Assembly (NCBI GenBank): GCA_035295125.1
Contig: DATGJP010000032.1
Coordinates: 1-8,713, forward strand
Length of the DNA: 8,713 bases
Direction: 5' to 3'
DNA from: JAICMB01 sp035295125
Lineage (GTDB): Bacteria; Acidobacteriota; Terriglobia; Bryobacterales; Bryobacteraceae
Position numbers and translations under genes: made by a program. The notes beneath the pieces are model-generated. The model had not been told where the DNA came from. It did no database searches and worked only from the letters and a program-made list of their open reading frames with translations. Of this stretch, positions 1-6,017 are shown one piece after another. The first letter of the stretch is position 1. Every line of letters starts with the position of its first letter.

Positions 1-142
1 AACAGGTCTATTCATGTGCAGCTCCAACTCCCGCACATATTTTACACGGGCTCAGCATAAGGTGCACCCTGGCACAGCATCGCCAACATTGCCGCCTCCT
101 CGCACTCCTACGACCTAAACATCCGGCGGTGCACGGTCAGCT

Positions 143-465
143 TCAGCAGCCCGCCGGAAATCGAAGGGCCCGTACACGCGCGCCATCTTCATCTTGGTCC
201 GCCTTGTCATCCGTGTGTGGGCGATGCGGCCTTTCGTGCGGCCGGCCATTCAGCCCGGTGGGTCCGCTGCGCCATTTGGCACCATACGGCAGCACGAACA
301 AGTACAGGCCGGTGAACAGGAGCAAGGCGAGCGGGAACACCGCGAAGAGGCCCATCCAAAAGGTATACTTCCCTGCACCACCGCGACGATGTTGACGATG
401 ACGGCCACCGTAAAGGCAATGGATAGCCAGCGGTAGGTCTGCCGAACCTATTTGTTCCAGTCCAA
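143..465 (-). pseudogene. Decayed gene for a small two-helix inner-membrane protein
   Basis: Reading leftward from 465, a strong ribosome binding site (AGGAGG, 476-471) lies 5 bases before TTG GAC TGG AAC AAA, then an in-frame TAG at 450-448. Beyond it the frame continues as a hydrophobic helix (TYRWLSIAFTVAVIVNIVAV). Near 373-368 the frame slips by one base and a second helix follows (LLLFTGLYLFVLPYGAKW), then a Pro/His/Arg-rich tail to a stop at 143. Joined, the pieces give one plausible protein of roughly 100 residues with two membrane segments. I recall similar small hypothetical membrane proteins in many bacteria, but no function is known to me. The start may once have been ATG (ATTGG looks like ATGG with an extra T). 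Start damage, stop and frameshift together indicate a pseudogene. Sequencing error could explain one lesion but hardly all three. No partner gene is visible; the next gene, at 733, reads the same way but lies upstream and ends 267 bases away. Confidence 0.6.
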
Positions 466-469
466 TGTG

Positions 470-476
470 ACCTCCT
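470..476 (-). promoter_or_regulatory. Orphaned ribosome binding site of the decayed membrane-protein gene
   Basis: On the minus strand AGGAGGT lies 5 bases before the TTG (465-463) that opens the decayed reading frame. It is a near-perfect Shine-Dalgarno match, and it is the main reason to believe that the frame was once a translated gene. Confidence 0.6.
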
Positions 477-532
477 CTGAAGACGTACCGAAGCGGATCG
501 GGTACGCCTACAAGCTACGTAATCGCCGGAGG

Positions 533-568
533 GGTCGCTGTCAGCGACGACGGCCCAGGCCACAGCGC
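533..568. repeat. Palindromic repeat, copy 1 of 2
   Basis: The core is GTCGCTG-T-CAGCGAC (534-548), a 15-base palindrome with 7-base arms around one central base. It is followed by a conserved flank (GGCCCAGGCCACAGCGC). The same core and a similar flank recur at 605-637, exactly 72 bases away core to core. The conserved flank beside the palindrome suggests a dispersed intergenic repeat family (REP-like) rather than a chance hairpin. It lies downstream of the operon ending at 733 and upstream of the decayed gene. Confidence 0.6.
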
Positions 569-604
569 ACCCATACGCTCAAGTTCGCTATCAACACGAC
601 CAGC

Positions 605-637
605 GGTCGCTGTCAGCGACAGCCCTGGCCACAGTGC
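605..637. repeat. Palindromic repeat, copy 2 of 2
   Basis: This copy has the same 15-base core (606-620) and the flank AGCCCTGGCCACAGTGC, which matches copy 1 with a 3-base gap and two substitutions. It is in the same orientation as copy 1. The stretch 477-732 holds no other supported feature. No protein-like open frame is convincing there; frames on either strand only translate the repeat. Confidence 0.6.
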
Positions 638-732
638 CGGCCATGCCGCGCCGGCCCTTTCCGCCAGCCCTATCGTGCTCGACGGGGCGAGCGGGGGCCA
701 ATCCGCGTGATTGTTCTGCGATCCACCTCGAT

Positions 733-1302
733 TCAAGACTTTTGAGCCGCCTGAGCCGGCCAGTTGGGGGCCTCAATCCCGAACTGCTTTGCGTACTCGA
801 CGTTCAATCGCTGCCAGCCGAACTGTATCGCCTCGCTGCCAACGATGCGGCCGATCGGAGTTCCGCTCAGAAGGCGATCCAGAACATCGAAACAAATGTG
901 CCACCCGGCAGCACCCATCGAGATGAAGCGGCGATCGATGTTGTGCCACAGCGTCAGCCGCGTGCCGCCATCAAACGCTTCTAGTTCCCACCGGATATCG
1001 AAGCCACCCCAGTTGTACTCCAGCGCCTTGGGAGCGTCGGCTCGCGTCACTGTTGTTTCGGTAAAGTGCGGCGTGGGCGCTCCCACCGTGGTGAGCTTCA
1101 CTGTGGTTCCAACCGTATCCAAGCTGCGATCGGCATCGAAGGGCGCCCATTCGCGCAGATGCGCCGGGTCGGTTAGCGCCTGCCAGACTTTTTCCGGCGA
1201 GTGGCGCAGTTCTCTGACGAGAATGAGCGTCCACTTTTCTCCGTCCTTTCGCACCTGCGCCCCGCTGGCCGGACCCGGTGTGTACCGCTCGCGATCGGTC
1301 AT
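733..1302 (-). CDS. SRPBCC (AHSA1-like) family protein
   Basis: A 189-residue soluble protein with the helix-grip fold pattern of the AHSA1/START-like group. Features seen: RELRHSPEKVWQALTDPAHLREW (residues 30-52, the usual opening strand and first helix), strand-rich middle (LEYNWGGFDIRWEL, 95-107; TRLTLWHNI, 114-122), and a long C-terminal helix (about 138-172). Family members bind small hydrophobic ligands or act in stress and toxin handling; the specific substrate cannot be read from sequence. A ribosome binding site (GGAGGAG, 9 bases before ATG) supports the start. It is the last gene of a minus-strand operon, 23 bases after the stop of the VOC gene. ArsR-type repressors are often linked to SRPBCC genes, so this is probably under control of the repressor at 1730-2140. 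Length is slightly above the usual 140-160 because of an N-terminal extension of about 20 residues. No lesions seen. Confidence 0.85.
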   Translation of the reverse strand: MTDRERYTPGPASGAQVRKDGEKWTLILVRELRHSPEKVWQALTDPAHLREWAPFDADRSLDTVGTTVKLTTVGAPTPHFTETTVTRADAPKALEYNWGGFDIRWELEAFDGGTRLTLWHNIDRRFISMGAAGWHICFDVLDRLLSGTPIGRIVGSEAIQFGWQRLNVEYAKQFGIEAPNWPAQAAQKS

Positions 1303-1325
1303 CGTCGTCTTCTCCTCCGTCTGCC

Positions 1326-1718
1326 CTACCAGCGCACCAACTGCGTGATCTGAATGAGATTGCCGCAGGTGTCGTTCAGCATGGCGATCTTGGATGCGGT
1401 CACGTCTTTTGGCGCCATGGTGAACTCGGCGCCGCGCGCTTTCATACGCTCGTAATCGGCCTGCACGTCGTCGGTGAAGAACATGGCCGCGGGCTGGCCT
1501 TGTTGGAACAGGGCCTGCTGGTAGGCTTTCGCTGGCGGGTTGTTATTGAGCGCTAGCTGCAGTTCGGTGCCGTTCGGGTCCTCTGGTGAAGCGACCGTTA
1601 GCCACCGGAACGGCCCTTGGCTGAAGTCGGCCTTCTTCACGAAGCCCAGTACTTCGGTATAGAAGTGCAGAGCCTTCTCTTGGTCGTCGACGTACACGCT
1701 GGTCACTTTGATTTTCAT
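1326..1718 (-). CDS. VOC superfamily (glyoxalase/bleomycin-resistance fold) protein
   Basis: A 130-residue protein, normal length for a two-motif VOC protein. The opening MKIKVTSVYVDDQEKALHFY (1-20) and VLGFVKKADFSQGPFRWLTV (23-42) form the first beta-alpha-beta-beta-beta unit, FFTDDVQADYERMKARGAEF (80-99) the second, ending in NDTCGNLIQITQL (115-127). This matches the PhnB-like/glyoxalase-like branch. At the usual metal-ligand positions, the first His appears replaced (VTSV) and the last Glu replaced by Gln (LIQI), while Glu52 (GTELQL) is kept. So a classical glyoxalase I or dioxygenase reaction is doubtful, and a ligand-binding or divergent enzyme role is possible (inference). A ribosome binding site AAGGAG overlaps the stop codon of the upstream repressor gene, 7 bases before ATG, which implies translational coupling. 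It is the middle gene of the three-gene operon. Confidence 0.87.
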   Translation of the reverse strand: MKIKVTSVYVDDQEKALHFYTEVLGFVKKADFSQGPFRWLTVASPEDPNGTELQLALNNNPPAKAYQQALFQQGQPAAMFFTDDVQADYERMKARGAEFTMAPKDVTASKIAMLNDTCGNLIQITQLVRW

Positions 1719-1729
1719 TTCGTTTCTCC

Positions 1730-2140
1730 TTAGGTGCCTTCGCGGTTTGGGCCGCGTCTTCTTCTTCTTGTCTTCCTTTTCGTTGGTGTTAACGAGCGTA
1801 CAGGGCGTTTGGTGCCCGTTCTGCGCGATTCAGATTGATCCATGCGGTCGAGGTGGCGTTCGAGAGCGTCTACGTGAGCGGACCAGAACCTACGGAACGG
1901 AGCCAGCCAGTCATCCACCTCCTGAAGTCGTTCAGGTTTCAGCCGATAGAGGCGGCGCTGTGCCTCCACCGTGGATTCTACGAAACCGGCCTCTCGCAGC
2001 ACTCGTAGGTGCTTTGACACGGTCGGCTGGGGCATACGAAGTTGGCGCTCGATCTCTCCTACCGACTGCTGGGACGAGACCAGGAGGCTCAATATCGCGC
2101 GGCGGTTCGGCTCCGCAATGATTTCGAACACAGACTCCAC
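1730..2140 (-). CDS. ArsR-family winged-helix repressor, likely autoregulatory
   Basis: With the GTG start at 2140 the protein is 136 residues. It opens VFEIIAEPNRRAILSLL (4-20), the standard first helix of ArsR repressors, then SVGEIERQLRMPQPTVSKHL (26-45), the helix-turn-helix with recognition helix, then the wing ESTVEAQRRLYRL (55-67). The cysteine motif of metal-sensing members (ELCVCDL) is absent, so it is not an obvious metal sensor; it resembles the SdpR-like group that pairs with SRPBCC genes. Residues about 105-136 are a very basic, disordered tail (RRRRR), perhaps adding DNA affinity. The frame stays open upstream to a TTG at 2176, but that TTG is the first three bases of the -35 box, so the shorter start is preferred. 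First gene of the operon; the VOC gene starts 11 bases after its stop. Confidence 0.87.
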   Translation of the reverse strand: MESVFEIIAEPNRRAILSLLVSSQQSVGEIERQLRMPQPTVSKHLRVLREAGFVESTVEAQRRLYRLKPERLQEVDDWLAPFRRFWSAHVDALERHLDRMDQSESRRTGTKRPVRSLTPTKRKTRRRRRGPNREGT

Positions 2141-2146
2141 TGTCTT

Positions 2147-2176
2147 TATATACCCCAAACAGCATATACGTGTCAA
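2147..2176 (-). promoter_or_regulatory. Sigma70-type promoter of the ArsR-VOC-SRPBCC operon, probably leaderless
   Basis: On the minus strand a perfect TTGACA (2176-2171) is followed by an 18-base spacer and TATATA (2152-2147). Transcription would be expected to start about 7 bases past the -10 box, at about 2140, which is the first base of the GTG start codon. No Shine-Dalgarno sequence stands between. Within the promoter ATATAC occurs twice on the plus strand (2148-2153 and 2164-2169), 16 bases apart, a possible operator for the repressor (weak inference). Confidence 0.7.
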
Positions 2177-2314
2177 GGTATGTATCGGAAGAGCCTATAG
2201 CCTTTCAGCCTGCGTGCGCGATAGGAACCGATTTGCCGCGCAAGCGTTTACCGGCCCTATTTTGCGCCTGGACACCTTCCTCATATTCTCAACACCCCCA
2301 CCGATAAGCTATCT

Positions 2315-4042
2315 GTGACGCTGCGATCGATTTCCCGTGCCAGTCTGCTAGTCCTGTCGATAGGGGTGGTTAACCAGGCAGCCTTTGCCCAGAGCGTGAC
2401 ACTGACCGCCAGCCCCACTTCGCTCACCTTCGCCTATCAGGCAGGCGCAGCGCAATTGCCAGCCGTGCAGAACATCTCGGTCCGCGCCAGTGCCGGCACG
2501 CCGGTATTTACCACCTCTTCCGGTGGCTCACTCTGGCTCACCCTCAGCCCGGATAGCGGCAAACTGCCCGGAACAGTTGCCGTGCACGTGAATCCGACTG
2601 GTCTTGGCGTCGGCTCCTACGCGGACAGCGTCACCGTCACAGTGACAGGCGTTACACCCGTGACGATTCCGGTCACGTTGAATATTACTGAGCCGTCGCC
2701 GACCCTGACTCTCAGCGGCACGGCTTTGACTTTTACCACACCGCCGAATCCGCCCACCTCGCAAGCGGTCGCCATGACCACCACCGGCGGTCCAATTTCC
2801 TTCACTGCCACGGTCGCGGGGGCGCCGTGGCTGACCGTTACGCCCACCAGCGGCGTCATATTACCGGGTGAGGAATTCATGCTGACGGTGAACGTCGATT
2901 CCTCGTCGCTCAATCCGCAGGCGATGGCCTACACGGGCCGTATCACGCTGGTTGCCAGCGGCGTAGCCGCGGCGAATCGCCAGCAGAACATCACCGTCTC
3001 GCTTACCGTCAATGCGGTGCAACCAACAATTGCGAGTCTTTGGCCCAATTCCGCCCAGGTGAACTCTCCGGCGACGACAATCACACTTCGCGGGACAAAT
3101 TTCTACAGCGGCACCACCGTTCAGGTGGCTGGCGCGACCCCCGCCACGAACACGAATCTTGCCGCCACGTTTATCAGTCCGACGGCAATGCTGGCCGTTA
3201 TTCCGGCCACCCTCCTGACGACGGCGGGAGCCTTAAATATCATCGCCACGAATCCGGCGCCTGGCGGCAGTTCCACCCATGCCGTCTTTACCGTGTCGAA
3301 CACCCCTGTGGTGCAGGCAGTGGTCAATGTCGCGAGTTACGCTGCGGGCTCGGTAAGCCCTGGTGAATTGGTCACGCTGTTCGGCGCGGGTATTGGCCCA
3401 GCCTCTCCCGGCAGCATGCAGATCGCGAATGGCTTCCTTGGGCTGAGTGTCAATAGCACTGCCGTCACCATTGATGGGCAGGCCTGCCCAATCATTTATG
3501 TCAGTCAAGGCCAGATCAGCGTGCAGGTGCCGTATGAGGTCACGCAAGGGTCGGGCAAGGCGGTGGTCGTCACCAGCGGTTCAACCGTCTCCAACGGCGC
3601 CGTAAACATCGTGCCGAATAACCCGGGTATTTTCAGCCTCGATGGCTCGGGAGCAGGGCAAGCAGCCGCATTCACTGTAGTCGCCTCGAATGGCCAGACG
3701 GCACTGAACTCTGCGGCGAACCCGGCGCATCCCGGTGACGCCGTCGTTCTGTATCTCACGGGCGAAGGCGACTACGCGACCACTTTGGTTCCGCGCACTG
3801 GACTCGTAGTCACGACAGCTATTAATCCGCTGCCGCAATTGAGCCCGCTTCCGACGGTTACCATCGGCACAGCGGCGGCGGCCGTGACTTACGCCGGCCC
3901 GGTCGTCGGCTCGATCCTCGGCCTGTTGCAGGTCAATGCCACTGTCCCTGCAGACGCCCCAACCGGCGCAGCCGTGCCGGTCACAGTGACCATCGGCGGC
4001 AACGCGACACAAGGCCACGTTACACTGGCTATTCATCCTTAG
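2315..4042 (+). CDS. Secreted BACON-like/IPT-TIG protein with Solibacter-type C-terminal domain
   Basis: A 575-residue exported protein. Residues 1-25 are a signal peptide (Arg-rich start, hydrophobic core LLVLSIGVV, cleavage after AFA). Two BACON-like immunoglobulin-fold repeats follow (about 27-125 and 128-234), each with a WLTL/WLTVTPTSG signature and a Thr/Val-rich strand pattern. Next is an IPT/TIG-like domain (about 237-328; PTIASLWPNSAQVNSPATTI, RGTNF). The rest (about 332-572) matches the Solibacter-type C-terminal domain family (TIGR03437): VVNVASYAAGSVSPGELVTL, FGAGIGP, QGQISVQVPYEV, PGDAVVLYLTGEG. Such proteins are thought to bind carbohydrate or act in adhesion at the cell surface; no catalytic motif is visible. 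Start is GTG at 2315 with only a weak ribosome binding site, chosen because it directly precedes the signal peptide. The gene stands alone, divergent from the ArsR operon (138 bases from that operon's -35 box). A weak promoter candidate is TTGCGC (2262) with TATTCT (2284), 16-base spacer. Confidence 0.87.
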   Translation: MTLRSISRASLLVLSIGVVNQAAFAQSVTLTASPTSLTFAYQAGAAQLPAVQNISVRASAGTPVFTTSSGGSLWLTLSPDSGKLPGTVAVHVNPTGLGVGSYADSVTVTVTGVTPVTIPVTLNITEPSPTLTLSGTALTFTTPPNPPTSQAVAMTTTGGPISFTATVAGAPWLTVTPTSGVILPGEEFMLTVNVDSSSLNPQAMAYTGRITLVASGVAAANRQQNITVSLTVNAVQPTIASLWPNSAQVNSPATTITLRGTNFYSGTTVQVAGATPATNTNLAATFISPTAMLAVIPATLLTTAGALNIIATNPAPGGSSTHAVFTVSNTPVVQAVVNVASYAAGSVSPGELVTLFGAGIGPASPGSMQIANGFLGLSVNSTAVTIDGQACPIIYVSQGQISVQVPYEVTQGSGKAVVVTSGSTVSNGAVNIVPNNPGIFSLDGSGAGQAAAFTVVASNGQTALNSAANPAHPGDAVVLYLTGEGDYATTLVPRTGLVVTTAINPLPQLSPLPTVTIGTAAAAVTYAGPVVGSILGLLQVNATVPADAPTGAAVPVTVTIGGNATQGHVTLAIHP

Positions 4043-4094
4043 GCGGGCGCTCGCGAACCGGGGAATCACGCCCTATCGAATCGCAATCCACCTC

Positions 4095-4121
4095 TCGCAC
4101 GCCGCGCTCGAAAATCGCAAC
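4095..4121. repeat. 27-bp direct repeat, copy 1
   Basis: TCGCACGCCGC, four variable bases, then AAAATCGCAAC. It recurs at 4166-4192 with 23 of 27 bases identical, 71 bases away. A shorter echo (GAATCGCAATCCA) begins at 4079. The stretch 4043-4248 holds no gene that I can support; it consists mainly of this repeat pair. Confidence 0.6.
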
Positions 4122-4165
4122 GCGTCATCGGCCCGCCACGACCGCTACACGGGAGACCCAACCCG

Positions 4166-4192
4166 TCGCACGCCGCACCTCAAAATCGCAAC
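4166..4192. repeat. 27-bp direct repeat, copy 2
   Basis: Second copy of the TCGCACGCCGC...AAAATCGCAAC unit, same strand as copy 1. The mismatches fall together in the middle of the unit (positions 12 and 14-16). Only two full copies exist here, so this is not a CRISPR array. Confidence 0.6.
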
Positions 4193-4248
4193 TTGCGTCA
4201 GAGCGCACCGCGGCGCCCGCTCTTTTGCGGTCCTTCGAAACCAGGAAT

Positions 4249-4656
4249 CTAAGTTCCGGAAGATTCAGGGGTGACGGTGTCCCCTGAGCTTTGCTTCCGG
4301 CGTTCTATTTTTGGCCGGACATGAAGCTGTCGATGCCCCATCGCCTGACCTTGCGGCAACCGGTGGCGGTTTTGGCACCTCCAGGCAGATGCGCAGTCGA
4401 AGGCGCTCAAGTGCGCGGCGAGCCGCCTTGTTTCCCTGCGGGGATCTTGGGCACGCCTGTCCGCCTTCAGCGCACTTGCAGGGCCTGCCACGCCTGGACG
4501 GCCGCCGTCGATCTGGTCGGTTTTGTGTCCCGCCCGCGCGCGCACCTGCGCCGGATTGACCCGCGTCTGCTGAAAACGATAGCGGATACCGGCGCAGGCG
4601 GCGATCGTGTCACGGTCAATATCCAGCCCGGTGCAGCGGCCGTATAGTAACGTCAT
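4249..4656 (-). pseudogene. IS110-family transposase remnant (N-terminal part, internally deleted)
   Basis: From ATG 4656 the frame reads MTLLYGRCTGLDIDRDTIAAC, the typical IS110 opening with the first catalytic Asp in GLD (residue 12). It then jumps to TRVNPAQVRARAGHKTDQID (31-50), which in IS110 transposases lies about 100 residues in and carries the last two Asp of the DEDD set (D47, D50). By comparison with family spacing about 55 residues, including the catalytic Glu, are missing. After about residue 52 I see no transposase similarity in this frame, which stays open to 4249 but is probably nonsense, and the C-terminal serine domain is absent. Intact members are 300-400 residues. A good ribosome binding site (AAAGGAG, 5 bases before ATG) remains. 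The piece cannot be active. It marks an old insertion between the BACON/IPT gene and the divergent pair at 5338-8192. Confidence 0.68.
4265..4287. repeat. Inverted repeat at the distal edge of the IS110 remnant
   Basis: TCAGGGG (4265-4271) and CCCCTGA (4281-4287) form 7-base arms around a 9-base loop. It lies just inside the downstream limit of the transposase frame and could be part of an old element end or a hairpin. There is no T-run on either side, so a standard terminator is not supported. Confidence 0.4.
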
Positions 4657-4663
4657 TCTGTCT

Positions 4664-4738
4664 CCTTTCGCCGCGAGGCAGGACACCTGGAAAAGCGATG
4701 ATTTTCCTTCACGTGCTCTTTCGCCTCACGGCGAAAGG
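4664..4738 (-). promoter_or_regulatory. Switch-like inverted repeats over the transposase ribosome binding site
   Basis: On the minus-strand RNA, segment A (CTTTCGCC, 4737-4730) can pair with adjacent segment B (GGCGAAAG, 4725-4718) as an 8-bp hairpin with a 4-base loop. Alternatively the longer arm 4738-4723 can pair with 4679-4664 (15 of 16 bases complementary, 43-base spacer). The second fold buries AAAGG of the ribosome binding site at 4668-4662. The two folds exclude each other. Sequestering of the ribosome binding site is a known way for insertion sequences to limit transposase. That this one works is inference. Confidence 0.45.
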
Positions 4739-5337
4739 CGACAATCCGTTGTGCCACGCACAATCAAAGCGCGGTGTCCGGACCAGATTCACGCACGGGC
4801 CTGAAAGCGCCAGACTGCTGACGGCCTCTGATAGGCTGCTGGCAGCCACACTTTACACACCCTCTCGATCCGTTTCATCCCCCGCTGCCGGCAGCTTCGT
4901 GGGGCGGGCGCCCCGGGCGGGCGCCCTCGCCCGCGCATAGGCGTTAAAATAACGCCCCTGCCAAAATGATCGTGCCTGCGGCCCATCTGCGGACCCAGTT
5001 CAGTTGCGGTTTTCCGAAAACGCCCCTCGGGATTTTGCGCCGAGCAGTTCGTTCGGCGAGTCGGCGACTTCCCGCTCATGTGGGTTCCATGGAGGGCTTG
5101 ATTCGCAGTTTTTTCCAAAATTTCAGGCCGTCTTCAGACTCTCACACGTCCCACACGGCATCCTGGACGTCGGGAGATTTCCGACGCGCCGGGGGCGGCT
5201 TGGAGCGCGCCCTTATTTGGGCCGCCCTCCTCGAGGCCGCCATCGCACTAGCGTGCAGCGGGAGAGCGCGAGAGCACACGCAGGCGAGTCGGCGATATCG
5301 CACTCCCCGCGCCGCAAATCGATCATGAACCGACGCG
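4739..5337. other. Structured non-coding stretch, no gene supported
   Basis: About 600 bases without a convincing gene. Its left part is rich in palindromes: GGCTG-CTGG-CAGCC (4834-4847), GCTGCCGGCAGC (4884-4895), a doubled GGGCGGGCGCCC (about 4901-4925), and a 17-base hairpin at 4940-4956. On the minus strand this is the leader side of the IS110 remnant, where elements of the IS110 branch encode their guide (bridge) RNA. I see no proof of one here. The right part (4980-5337) has open frames on both strands, but they lack a ribosome binding site, a recognisable motif or normal protein composition, and I treat them as chance. Confidence 0.5.
4936..4956. repeat. 21-bp palindromic repeat, copy 1 (inverted relative to 8397-8417)
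   Basis: It contains GGCGTTA-AAA-TAACGCC (4940-4956), a hairpin with 7-bp arms and a 3-base loop, plus CATA on its left. The whole 21 bases match position 8397-8417 perfectly in opposite orientation. A CCCTCGCCCGCGC block lies immediately left of it (4924-4936) and is also found near the other copy, there in direct orientation. Confidence 0.7.
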
Positions 5338-5829
5338 CTAATTCTCGCCATTCCCCGCGTAGCAGATTTGCCCGGCTAGTTCAGCGGCAACCGTGAATGG
5401 AGCGGACGAAACAGTTTTTCCGTTACTGTACAGCACTCCGGTGGCTCCCGCGAATCTGCCCGTGCTGGTGGTCGGGTTAATCACTGCCATCACAGTGAAC
5501 AGCCCAGTCGCATTGTCATACAGGTTCACCCAACTGGCCTTCAATTGTCCGTCGTGTGTGGTTAGCACAAAATCGGCCGTGAAGGAGAAGACTGTCGGAG
5601 CCGGGGTTGGAGCGCTGCCGGTAAACGTCTCAGCCGTTGTTCCATCAAGATCCCCGGCGTTGCTAATCTTTCCAGAAAACACTCCGGTAACCGGGTTAAA
5701 GACGTCCATTGAGTTCCCTTTCACGTCTTTGCAATTGCTTTGCGCTGAGGCCGGCCGGTCCAGGCAGAGCAGTCCAAGCGCCAGGATTGTGGCTGCGGAA
5801 GCCAAAAGCTGCGCATTGATTACCTTCAT
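5338..5829 (-). CDS. Secreted small beta-rich protein, possibly AOC/dirigent-like barrel
   Basis: A 163-residue exported protein. Residues 1-29 form a signal peptide (KVINAQLLASAATILALGLL, cleavage after ASA). The mature part is strand-rich: VFSFTADFVLTTHDGQLKAS (80-99), LFTVMAVINPTTSTGRFAGA (110-129) and a closing SSAPFTVAAELAGQICYA (141-158). The TGRFAGATG motif recalls bacterial secreted proteins with the allene-oxide-cyclase/dirigent-like barrel, where TGRFxGAxG is frequent; this assignment is tentative and no enzyme activity is claimed. Cys33 and Cys156 near the two ends of the mature chain could form a disulfide. No lipobox, so it should be soluble in the periplasm or outside the cell. 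Ribosome binding site AAGGAG 7 bases before ATG fixes the start. It is transcribed divergently from the membrane regulator at 6018 across 188 bases. No operon partner downstream. Confidence 0.75.
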   Translation of the reverse strand: MKVINAQLLASAATILALGLLCLDRPASAQSNCKDVKGNSMDVFNPVTGVFSGKISNAGDLDGTTAETFTGSAPTPAPTVFSFTADFVLTTHDGQLKASWVNLYDNATGLFTVMAVINPTTSTGRFAGATGVLYSNGKTVSSAPFTVAAELAGQICYAGNGEN

Positions 5830-6017
5830 TCGATATCTCCTTTTCTGCCCGGCCCGCGAAACCCTAGCGCGGCTCCTTGCGCCGGGCCGGCTTTGACACT
5901 AGCCCGGAAGGCCGCCGGAAGTCGTTATGGCGGCGTTATAATGCTCTTAAATATCCGTTAAAGCCTGGGTGGTGACCGGGACGGCGCCACTCCGGCGTCG
6001 TCGGGAAGAGGATTGGG
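5830..6017. promoter_or_regulatory. Divergent intergenic control region
   Basis: It must hold promoters for both flanking genes. A perfect -10 hexamer TATAAT (5937-5942, plus strand) lies 75 bases before the ATG at 6018, but no -35 box stands at normal distance. TTGACA at 5893-5898 is 38 bases away, too far. On the minus strand TTTAAC (5962-5957) and TATAAC (5940-5935) with a 16-base spacer are a weak candidate for the secreted-protein gene. GCCCGGC (5847-5853) and GCCGGGC (5881-5887) could fold in the minus-strand leader. Confidence 0.35.

Noticed and set aside
207..563. Minus-strand open frame of 118 codons across the decayed membrane gene
   Set aside because: It reads the wrong frame over both hydrophobic helices and translates the palindromic repeat; the protein-like signal lies in the other two frames.
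533..637. CRISPR-like array from the two 72-bp-spaced palindromes
   Set aside because: Only two copies, an imperfect second flank and no cas genes; the same holds for the pair at 4095-4192.
2141..2176. Extension of the ArsR frame upstream to TTG at 2176 (12 more residues)
   Set aside because: That TTG is part of the TTGACA -35 box, and the extra residues read through the promoter and do not resemble the ArsR N-terminus.
4718..4737. Rho-independent terminator at the perfect 8-bp hairpin
   Set aside because: No T-run follows on either strand; the arm's ability to pair with the ribosome binding site region is a better explanation.
4789..5118. Minus-strand open frame of 109 codons
   Set aside because: No family resemblance, basic and low-complexity composition, runs through the palindromic repeats; treated as chance.
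4966..5328. Plus-strand open frame of 120 codons
   Set aside because: No ribosome binding site, no recognisable motif, Arg/Ser-rich composition typical of chance frames in GC-rich DNA, and competing frames on both strands.
5893..5942. TTGACA and TATAAT as one plus-strand promoter
   Set aside because: The boxes are 38 bases apart, far from the 16-18 expected, so they cannot form one sigma70 promoter.
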